Below are positions 23,842-30,040 of a stretch of DNA of 30,040 bases, piece after piece. The notes under the pieces are model-generated. The model was not told where the DNA came from, searched no databases, and worked only from the letters and a program-made list of their open reading frames with translations. Both the position numbers and the translations under genes were made by a program. The stretch is from assembly GCA_964516305.1 (NCBI GenBank), contig CAZEZH010000028.1, positions 1 through 30,040 of the forward strand, written 5' to 3'. Positions within the stretch are counted from its first letter, which is position 1, and each line of letters begins with the position of its first letter. The stretch is from Lamprobacter sp964516305 (GTDB lineage Bacteria > Pseudomonadota > Gammaproteobacteria > Chromatiales > Chromatiaceae).

Positions 23842-23871
23842 AGTTCGACCAACAGAGGTCGAGCAGTAGAG
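23830..23871 (+). repeat. Imperfect direct repeat at the gpmI stop
   Basis: GTCGACCAGTAGAG at 23830-23843 (including the gpmI stop) and GTCGAGCAGTAGAG at 23858-23871 differ at one of 14 positions. It looks like a small local duplication. Confidence 0.5.
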
Positions 23872-23885
23872 CAGTCTCAGCAGTT

Positions 23886-23906
23886 GCGCTTTCCTGCTGA
23901 AAGCGC
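23886..23906 (+). terminator. Hairpin between gpmI and the second P-type ATPase
   Basis: GCGCTTTC (23886-23893) and GAAAGCGC (23899-23906) form a perfect 8-base stem with a 5-base loop. It is 26 bases before the ATPase start and has no T-tract, so it may be an attenuator or RNA-processing site rather than a full terminator. Confidence 0.4.
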
Positions 23907-23932
23907 GGCGAACTTTCAAAATACGGGAATGC

Positions 23933-26014
23933 ATGCTGCCAATGATACCAATTGGGATTCAGATCCTAGCGGCCACCTACGCCGGCTCAAGACTCTTAGA
24001 CTGCTATAGTGGCCGAAAGAAACGTACCTCGTATCTTAAGGATCAGCCCCTCGCTAGGGGCAAGCCTCAAGAACAGGGGTTAGGGCGCTACGAGAGCGAT
24101 GGCGATGCCGATGGAAAGCGAAGCGGTGCGCTGGCACTCAGTAGCGCCGCAGTGGCCCTCACAAGCCTGCGCTCGCTCTATCCTCCTTTGGCGCTGGTCA
24201 CTCTGGTCCTGATTAGCTTTGTGACGGTCCCGATACTGAAAGAGGTTGAGACCTCCTTATTGAAGGAACGTCGTATCAAGAACGATCTGCTGAACTCGCT
24301 CGCCAGCGTCGGCTGCATGGCGACGGGCTATTATTTGGCAGCAAGTCTTCTTGCTTGGTTCTACCACCTGGGAACACGTTTGATCTCGCGAATTCAAGGA
24401 GACGCGAGAAGGAGGCTAACCGATGCCTTCGAGATTGAACAGGATCAGGCTTACGTCCGAAAAGACGGCGTCGAGATCGAATGCGATATCGATGATATTA
24501 GCCTGGGCGATATCGTCGTGGTAACCACCGGCGAAACCATTCCCGTGGATGGCGTCATTACCGCGGGTACGGGAGCGGTTGATCAGCGTAGTCTGACCGG
24601 CGAGTTCATGCCTTGCGAGAAAACAATCGGCGACAACGTGTTCGCCGCCACCTTGGTTGTTGCCGGACGCCTAGAGGTCAGGACTGAGAAAGCGGGCCTG
24701 GATACGACTGTTGCCAAGCTCAATTCGATCCTGGCCAATACTGCAGACTTTAAGAGCAATATTCAAGTCAAGGGTGAAAAATGGGCCAACGGCGCCGCGG
24801 CACCTCTTTTGACGATCGGCCTAGCATCACTACCCGCGTTGGGCTTCACCCGCATCATGATGCTGCTCTATAGCAGTCCAGGCAATAACATCCGGGTGCT
24901 GACCTCCCTACAAACATTGAATTACCTCGCGCTCGTGGCCCATAGCCGGGTGCTCGTCAAGGATGGGCGGGCATTGGAGTTGCTCAAGGACGCGGATACG
25001 GTGCTGTTCGATAAGACCGGTACGCTCACGACCGAACAACCACAGGTTGGAGAGATTCTTCTCGTCCATGCAGATGCCGCAGAAGTCCTGACCTATGCGG
25101 CTGCAGCCGAACGTCGGCTGCGACACCCGATCGCCAAAGCCATCATTGCAAAAGCTGAAGGGCAGGGTTTGATTTTGCCGGAAATAACGGACGCGAATTA
25201 CAAGGTGGGCTATGGTATTTCGGGAACGATTGCCGCGAAGAACGTGATGGTCGGAAGCGTTCGCTTCATGACCGAGCAGGGAATCGATATTCCGGCGGAA
25301 ATTAGCGCGGCGGTCGCCGCTACCAAGACTCAAGAGCATTCCTTCGTCATGGTCGCGGTGGATCGCAGGGTCAAGGGGGCGATCGAGATCAAGCCGCAGT
25401 TACGTCCGGAATTGCATGACCTCGTGGTCCGACTCCGCGCGCGCGGGGTCACGCATTGCGCGATCGTCTCGGGGGACCACGAGCGTCCTACGCGTGACTT
25501 GGCCACACAGTTGGGTATGGACGCCTATTACTCCGATGTCTTGCCTGAGCACAAGGCCGAGATCGTCGAACGTCTTAGAAGCGAAGGTCGCACGGTCTGC
25601 TTCGTGGGCGATGGAATCAACGATGCGATCGCAATGAAGTCCGCTGACGTATCGATCTCCCTGGCCGGTGCAGCCTCAGCAGCAACGGATTTGGCGCAGA
25701 TCATCTTTTTGGACGGCACCCTCGGAAAACTCGACGAGCTATTTAGGATCTCAGAAGAGCTCAACGGCGTTCTACGCCAGAGCGTCTTGATCTGCGTTGC
25801 TGGTTCATCCGTTAACGTGATTGCTGTCTATTTCTGGTTTCTTGGAGTGCTGCCTTCACTCTTGCTTCTCAGCGCCGTGGTTCCGGCGTTGGGCGTCAGT
25901 CATGCAATGCTGCCGCTGTTGCGGATCAATCGGGAAAAGCACAGGGATCGCCAGCGTAACGGAGCAAGCGAGCCAGCTTTTGGGCCGGGTGAGATGGGTC
26001 TTGCCTCGGTCTGA
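23933..26014 (+). CDS. P1B-like P-type ATPase without HMA domain (second of three)
   Basis: A 693-residue cation pump. The phosphorylated Asp is D360 in VLFDKTGTLT; the P1B HP is in RHPIAKA (about 397) and the hinge is GDGINDAIAM (about 558). The actuator motif reads TGEF (SLTGEFMP, about 221) where TGES is usual; the dephosphorylation Glu is kept. The TM4 motif is SSPGNNIRV (S315, P316, G317), so the ion-site Pro is present but both flanking cysteines of CPC are missing. The N-terminus has a hydrophobic stretch and SGRKKRTSYLK but no metal-binding domain; a hydrophilic linker (about 35-62) follows. The ATG at 23933 lacks a strong ribosome-binding site. The ion is unknown. Confidence 0.88.
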   Translation: MLPMIPIGIQILAATYAGSRLLDCYSGRKKRTSYLKDQPLARGKPQEQGLGRYESDGDADGKRSGALALSSAAVALTSLRSLYPPLALVTLVLISFVTVPILKEVETSLLKERRIKNDLLNSLASVGCMATGYYLAASLLAWFYHLGTRLISRIQGDARRRLTDAFEIEQDQAYVRKDGVEIECDIDDISLGDIVVVTTGETIPVDGVITAGTGAVDQRSLTGEFMPCEKTIGDNVFAATLVVAGRLEVRTEKAGLDTTVAKLNSILANTADFKSNIQVKGEKWANGAAAPLLTIGLASLPALGFTRIMMLLYSSPGNNIRVLTSLQTLNYLALVAHSRVLVKDGRALELLKDADTVLFDKTGTLTTEQPQVGEILLVHADAAEVLTYAAAAERRLRHPIAKAIIAKAEGQGLILPEITDANYKVGYGISGTIAAKNVMVGSVRFMTEQGIDIPAEISAAVAATKTQEHSFVMVAVDRRVKGAIEIKPQLRPELHDLVVRLRARGVTHCAIVSGDHERPTRDLATQLGMDAYYSDVLPEHKAEIVERLRSEGRTVCFVGDGINDAIAMKSADVSISLAGAASAATDLAQIIFLDGTLGKLDELFRISEELNGVLRQSVLICVAGSSVNVIAVYFWFLGVLPSLLLLSAVVPALGVSHAMLPLLRINREKHRDRQRNGASEPAFGPGEMGLASV

Positions 26015-26037
26015 CAAGGCTGGACTCAGTCGTAGGC

Positions 26038-26062
26038 CACTGCGAGCAATAGCGGCTCAGTG
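26038..26062 (+). repeat. Imperfect hairpin between ATPase and C-S lyase genes
   Basis: CACTGCGAGC (26038-26047) can pair with GCTCAGTG (26055-26062) with a two-base bulge. It could modulate read-through within the gene string. Confidence 0.25.
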
Positions 26063-26089
26063 AGATTTGGAATGCAGAATGAGGTGTAG

Positions 26090-27280
26090 ATGGTGACCGA
26101 TTTCGACACGCCAATCGATCGGAGTGGCTCGAATGCCGAAAAATGGGACCGGGCGGGACTGCGCGAATACTTTGGGCGTGACGACCTACTGCCATTTTGG
26201 GTGGCAGATATGGAGTTCCGGGCTCCGCCAGTCGTGATAGCGGGCCTTAGCGAGCGGGCTGCGGAGGGTATTTTTGGCTATGAAAAACGCCCGGCAGGGG
26301 TTGTCGATGCGTTCCGCGAGTGGCAGAGGATACGACACGGCTGGAATGTCGATTCTGAACAGATCTGCTTCAATCCTGGGGTCTTGAGCGCTATCGGGGC
26401 ATTCATCTCACTTTGTACAGAAGAAGGCGACAGTATTATCGTGCAACCGCCTGTCTTCTTTGAATTCCGGGTGGCGATCCGTGGGATGGGCCGGAAAATG
26501 GTCACAAACCCCCTCGTCCGTGCGGATGCTCAATACGAGATTGACTTCGATGATCTCGAGAAAAAGGCCGCTGATCCAACCGCGAAGATGTTGATCCTGT
26601 GCAGTCCGCACAACCCCGTCGGCAGGGTCTGGACGGCAAACGAGTTAGAACGCCTTGGAGCGATTTGTCATCGCCACGGCGTGTTCATCCTCTCGGACGA
26701 GATCCATGGCGATATCCTGTACTCGCGCAGTCAGCATCGGCCGTTTCTTTCCGTTGTTTCTCCAGAGATTGGACAAAATTCTGCCGCCTGCTTGTCGCCG
26801 GCGAAGACATTCAACATCGCTTCCGTCACCGAGGCTGCCTCAGTGATTCCAAACCCGGCGCTGCGACGACGCTTCGAACAGTACTTTGCGCGGCATTTGA
26901 TCTCCGGCCCCGCCGCCTTTTCGTCAGTGGCCATGGAGTGCGCTTATCGCAGTGGCGGACCCTGGTTGAACGAGCTTCTGGCTTATTTGCAGGGAAATAT
27001 CGTCTACATGCGAGCGTTTCTGGAGGCTGAGGTACCTGGGGTTCAACTGGTGGAGCCCCAGGGTACCTATTTGGCATGGCTCGATTTAAGAGGGCTGGGC
27101 TTGGAGACCAAAGACTTGGCGAGGTTTTTGGTCGAGCATGCGCGCCTCGCGCTAAATCCGGGGTACTGGTTCGGGCGCCAGGGGGCGGGCTATGCGCGAA
27201 TGACCATCGCCTGTCCAAGGCCGATGCTCGAGGAGGGCCTGGGCAGGCTCGCGTCGGCAGTTAAAGGGCTCGGTCGTTGA
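26090..27280 (+). CDS. MalY/PatB-like PLP-dependent C-S beta-lyase or aminotransferase
   Basis: A 396-residue fold-type I PLP enzyme of the MalY/PatB group. Typical elements are KWDRAGLREYFGRDDLLPFW with VADMEFRAPP, the cofactor region CSPHNPVGRVW, SDEIHGDILY, and the Schiff-base lysine K239 in LSPAKTFNIAS. Members split cystathionine or cysteine to pyruvate, ammonia and a thiol or sulfide; some act as aminotransferases. GAGGTG lies just before the ATG. The enzyme is cytoplasmic, of normal length and appears intact. Sitting between two P-type ATPases and before a flavin oxidoreductase with a Cys-rich tail, it could supply sulfide or cysteine persulfide chemistry to the locus; this is inference. 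Confidence 0.9.
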   Translation: MVTDFDTPIDRSGSNAEKWDRAGLREYFGRDDLLPFWVADMEFRAPPVVIAGLSERAAEGIFGYEKRPAGVVDAFREWQRIRHGWNVDSEQICFNPGVLSAIGAFISLCTEEGDSIIVQPPVFFEFRVAIRGMGRKMVTNPLVRADAQYEIDFDDLEKKAADPTAKMLILCSPHNPVGRVWTANELERLGAICHRHGVFILSDEIHGDILYSRSQHRPFLSVVSPEIGQNSAACLSPAKTFNIASVTEAASVIPNPALRRRFEQYFARHLISGPAAFSSVAMECAYRSGGPWLNELLAYLQGNIVYMRAFLEAEVPGVQLVEPQGTYLAWLDLRGLGLETKDLARFLVEHARLALNPGYWFGRQGAGYARMTIACPRPMLEEGLGRLASAVKGLGR

Positions 27281-27447
27281 GCGCGACAGTGGGGGTGCGC
27301 GCTTAGAGGTGCGCGTGCTTAGACAGGGTAGGGAATCGGGACATGCAGCGCGGGTATGAGGGCAACCTTGCGCAGCGAATGGCTCATCTCAGCAGCACTG
27401 ATGGGCAACATCATTTAGGCAATCGCGCATTTGGCGCAGGGGGTTCG

Positions 27448-28830
27448 ATGACACAGAAGAATTCGCCTCCAACTCCTCCGCAAACCGGCGGAAGGCAACG
27501 AGTCAAGACAGTAGCGATCATTGGTGCTGGTCCTGTTGGACTGGCAGCTGGCGCCCATGCACTCGAGCGTGGGCTGTCACCGGTGATATTGGAACTCGGA
27601 CCCGAAGCCGGGCATTCGGTGCGCCAATGGCAGCATGTGCAGTTGTTTTCGCCATGGCAATTCAATGTCGATCTAGCCGCGGAAAGGCTTCTGCAAGAGG
27701 TGGGCTGGAAGCGCCCAGAAGACCAGAGACTCCCGACTGGTGGGGACTTTTTGGATGCGTATCTTGTGCCTTTGGCAGAGCGCACACGGCTTGCTGACTA
27801 CTTGAGGCTGTCGACGGACGTGATCGGCGTCACTCGGCAAGGACATGACAAGTTGCGCAGCGCTGGCCGCGACCGTGCACCGTTCGAGGTGCGCGTTCGC
27901 ACCAAGGGCGTGGAGGATGTGTTCTTGGCCGACGCCGTGATCGACGCCTCTGGCACCTGGGCGACCCCAAACCCAGCTGGAGCGAATGGCCTGCCGGCGT
28001 TTGGCGAGCGGGAAGCGTCCGAACGGATTAGCTATGGTATGCCGGACGTGCTCGGAGCACAGAGGCAACGATTCGCCAATCGCCGCGTCGCCGTGCTTGG
28101 TGGCGGGCATTCGGCGGTCGGGACCATCTTGGATCTGGTCAGCCTGAGCGAGTCTGCGGCCCAGACGACGATGACCTGGCTTGTCCGAGCGCAAGACACT
28201 GCGCGCTCATTTGGCGGCGGGGAGAATGACCAACTCCGCGCCCGAGGCCAGATCGGTGCACGATTCCGGCACCTAGTCGAGGGAGGCAAGATCGCGATCG
28301 AATCCGGCTTCCGGGTGAACCGGCTCTCAATGGCTCAAGACGGGCTGCAGATCTGGGAGGAGGGCGACACTGAACGCCGGATCACCGTCGACGAGTTGGT
28401 CGTAGCAACGGGGTTTCGTCCGGATTTCTCGTTGACCAGGGAACTGCGGCTCAACCTGGATGCGACCGTCGAGTGCCCTCCTGTATTGGCGCCGCTCATC
28501 GACCCAAATCTGCACTCATGCGGGACCGTCCCTGCTCACGGTGCCCGCGAACTCGCTCATCCTGAGCCTGGGTTCTATGTCGTCGGTATGAAGTCGTACG
28601 GGCGCGCTCCGACCTTTCTGATGATCACCGGCTATGAACAGGTGCGATCGGTGATGGCAGAACTCGCGGGCGATTCCGAGGCCGCGGCAAAAGTGGAACT
28701 CCAGCTGCCCGAGACCGGTGTCTGCTCTGCTCCCCTCGACGCCGAAGACGAGACGGGCTGCTGTGAGCCAAACATGACCAAGAACCAGCCTTCGGTTCGA
28801 CTCAACCTAGATAGGAACCGGCAGTTATGA
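27448..28830 (+). CDS. FAD/NAD(P)-dependent oxidoreductase with C-terminal cysteine cluster
   Basis: About 460 residues. An FAD-binding fold starts near residue 22 (VAIIGAGPVGLAAG) and a second, NAD(P)-binding fold is near 215 (RVAVLGGGHSAVG). VVATGFRPD marks the usual closing strand. The region LAPLIDPNLHSCGTVPAHG and MKSYGRAPTFLMITGYEQVR is strongly patterned and suggests a defined flavoprotein family related to thioredoxin-reductase or flavin-monooxygenase enzymes, which I cannot name further. The tail carries ETGVCSAP and GCCEP, candidate redox or metal-binding cysteines. The start at 27448 leaves about 20 residues before the FAD motif; an in-frame ATG at 27343 would add 35 residues of unlikely sequence. 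It overlaps the next ATPase by 4 bases, so the two are made together. Confidence 0.83.
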   Translation: MTQKNSPPTPPQTGGRQRVKTVAIIGAGPVGLAAGAHALERGLSPVILELGPEAGHSVRQWQHVQLFSPWQFNVDLAAERLLQEVGWKRPEDQRLPTGGDFLDAYLVPLAERTRLADYLRLSTDVIGVTRQGHDKLRSAGRDRAPFEVRVRTKGVEDVFLADAVIDASGTWATPNPAGANGLPAFGEREASERISYGMPDVLGAQRQRFANRRVAVLGGGHSAVGTILDLVSLSESAAQTTMTWLVRAQDTARSFGGGENDQLRARGQIGARFRHLVEGGKIAIESGFRVNRLSMAQDGLQIWEEGDTERRITVDELVVATGFRPDFSLTRELRLNLDATVECPPVLAPLIDPNLHSCGTVPAHGARELAHPEPGFYVVGMKSYGRAPTFLMITGYEQVRSVMAELAGDSEAAAKVELQLPETGVCSAPLDAEDETGCCEPNMTKNQPSVRLNLDRNRQL

Positions 28831-30040
28831 TGACCGAAGCCTTGATGATGCTCGGCGGCGGTACCCTGAGCATGGGAGTACTGCAACGGACACGCCGAAA
28901 GAAGAGATCGCAGAAGCTTCTCAGCCTCAGCACGCGCCGATCTTCGTTGGGAATGGCGTCTGACGGCAGGATCGCACAGACCAGCACCGCTGAAAATGGC
29001 GTCCGGCCGAAATCTGATCAAGAAAGGCAAGCCCTGAACGTTCTCAAGGGTAACTCTGCCTCGCTCCTGTTGTTTGCAATCTCCTATGCGTATCCGGTAC
29101 TGAGACTGCCTGCCATCCTACTGGCCATCTACAGTTGCATACCGATCTATCGCCGAGCATCTGTTGCCGTATTCCGCGACAAAAAGCTTAAGAACGACGT
29201 ATTGAACGGCTTGGTGGTGACAGGGACTCTACTGACGCAGCATTTCTTCGTCACGGCCCTCTATACCTTCATCTCAAACCTCGGAACCGTCGTGGTCCAG
29301 CGCAGCCAGGGCTACTCCGAGGAAATGCTCAAAGGCGTCTTTAATCGCAAGGTGACGAAGGTCTGGGCGGTCCGAGACGACGTCGAACTCGAAACCCCTA
29401 TCGAAGCCGTCGCAATTGCCGATGTGATTGCCATCCACACCGGTGAGATCGTTCCTCTCGATGCACAAATCGTAAAAGGCGCAGTCACAGTCGACCAACA
29501 CATGTTGACCGGTGAATCGATTCCAGTGGACAAAGGCGTTGGGGACGCGGTGTTTGCTTCCACAGTCGTGATTGCTGGATACGCTTGGGTTGAGGTGACC
29601 AAGACCGGGGAAGACACGGTCGTCGCAAAAATCGAAAACGTCTTGCAGGGCACGTCTCACTTCAAGACCAGCATCCAAATGAAAGGAGAATCCTGGGCCG
29701 ATACTGCGGCCGCTCCGATCCTCGGCTTGGGCACCCTGTTATGGCCGCTGCAGGGCCTAGGGGTGGCGACCGCGGTCTTCAACTGCAGCCCCGGTAACGG
29801 GATTCGATTATCCGCATCGGCGCAGACCTTGACGCACATTATCCTCGCCAGTCAACACAACATCCTGATCAAAGATGGCCGTGTGCTCGAGCAGCTCATG
29901 GAGGTTGATACGGTCGTGTTCGATAAAACCGGCACACTCACCGAGGATAAGCATGAGGTGACCCGTGTCTTGGCTGCAGGGGACGAAATGGACGAATCCG
30001 AGGTGCTGTTCTACGCGGCGGCGACGGAGCAGCGGGTCGG
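28827..30040 (+). CDS. P1B-like P-type ATPase without HMA domain (third of three), cut by window end
   Basis: The first 404 codons of a cation pump; the rest lies beyond the window. Start ATGATG overlaps the preceding stop (ATGA). The N-terminus MMTEALMMLGGGTLSMGVLQ is hydrophobic and glycine-rich, followed by the basic TRRKKRSQK; there is no CxxC metal-binding domain. The actuator TGES (about 228), phosphorylated Asp D366 in VVFDKTGTLT and a TM4 motif NCSPGNGIR (N319, C320, S321, P322, G323) are visible. The TM4 motif matches that of the second ATPase (SPGN.IR) more closely than the first (NCNFADIIR), though the NC pair is shared with the first. It is coupled to the flavoprotein before it. 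Confidence 0.9.
   Translation, partial: MMTEALMMLGGGTLSMGVLQRTRRKKRSQKLLSLSTRRSSLGMASDGRIAQTSTAENGVRPKSDQERQALNVLKGNSASLLLFAISYAYPVLRLPAILLAIYSCIPIYRRASVAVFRDKKLKNDVLNGLVVTGTLLTQHFFVTALYTFISNLGTVVVQRSQGYSEEMLKGVFNRKVTKVWAVRDDVELETPIEAVAIADVIAIHTGEIVPLDAQIVKGAVTVDQHMLTGESIPVDKGVGDAVFASTVVIAGYAWVEVTKTGEDTVVAKIENVLQGTSHFKTSIQMKGESWADTAAAPILGLGTLLWPLQGLGVATAVFNCSPGNGIRLSASAQTLTHIILASQHNILIKDGRVLEQLMEVDTVVFDKTGTLTEDKHEVTRVLAAGDEMDESEVLFYAAATEQRV

Noticed and set aside
10573..30040. Magnetosome island
   Set aside because: No MamB/MamM, MamE, MamK or MamI-like proteins; only a general similarity of the 87-residue protein to MamC in design.
1..30040. CRISPR array, tRNA or rRNA genes
   Set aside because: No regularly spaced repeats and no cloverleaf or rRNA-like stretch were seen by eye; a covariance-model scan would be decisive.

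Overview
The window reads as G+C-rich chromosomal DNA of a sulfur-oxidising proteobacterium, most likely a gammaproteobacterium near the Chromatiales. That placement is an inference from a complete type-I-like sulfide:quinone oxidoreductase, a DjlA-type membrane co-chaperone and the general look of the proteins. No rRNA, tRNA or CRISPR array was seen.

Layout. (1) 1-1144 is a scar: the 3' part of a frameshifted IS1634-type transposase abuts the C-terminal half of a PstB-like ATPase that has lost its Walker A. (2) 1407-6123 (+) holds two overlapping half-transporters of the PvdE/SyrD type with degenerate ATPase sites, followed by a PvdN/CefD-like class V PLP enzyme. (3) 6201-9850 (-) holds sulfide:quinone oxidoreductase and, upstream of it, a P1B-like ATPase without a heavy-metal-associated (HMA) domain. 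(4) 10573-19128 (+) is a tightly coupled eight-gene operon: DUF697 protein, SPFH protein, lipoprotein with two fused periplasmic-binding modules, small two-TM protein, peptidoglycan-binding/Amt-like fusion, DjlA-like protein, second DUF697 protein, and a C45/AAT-like lipoprotein. A convergent SPFH paralogue (19155-20138, -) closes it. (5) 20615-22182 (+) holds an 87-residue glycine-rich membrane protein with a His/Glu-rich tail, an unrecognised 154-residue protein and a third DUF697 protein. (6) 22336-30040 (+) holds a divergent cofactor-independent phosphoglycerate mutase, a second HMA-less P-type ATPase, a MalY/PatB-like C-S lyase, an FAD/NAD(P) oxidoreductase and a third HMA-less P-type ATPase that runs off the window.

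Interpretation. The repeated parts (three P1B-like ATPases with non-canonical TM4 motifs, three DUF697 membrane proteins, two SPFH proteins, one small glycine-zipper protein) suggest a specialised membrane domain or compartment that concentrates an unknown ion. The plan recalls ferrosome (fez) clusters, which pair an HMA-less P1B-type ATPase with small hydrophobic proteins, but no gene here is proven to be a fez orthologue. The Amt-like fusion, the double-binding-module lipoprotein and the PvdE/PvdN-like genes add an envelope-facing side. A 25-bp element is shared by the upstream regions of the sulfide:quinone oxidoreductase and the 87-residue protein, in the same orientation to each gene, and may link them in regulation.
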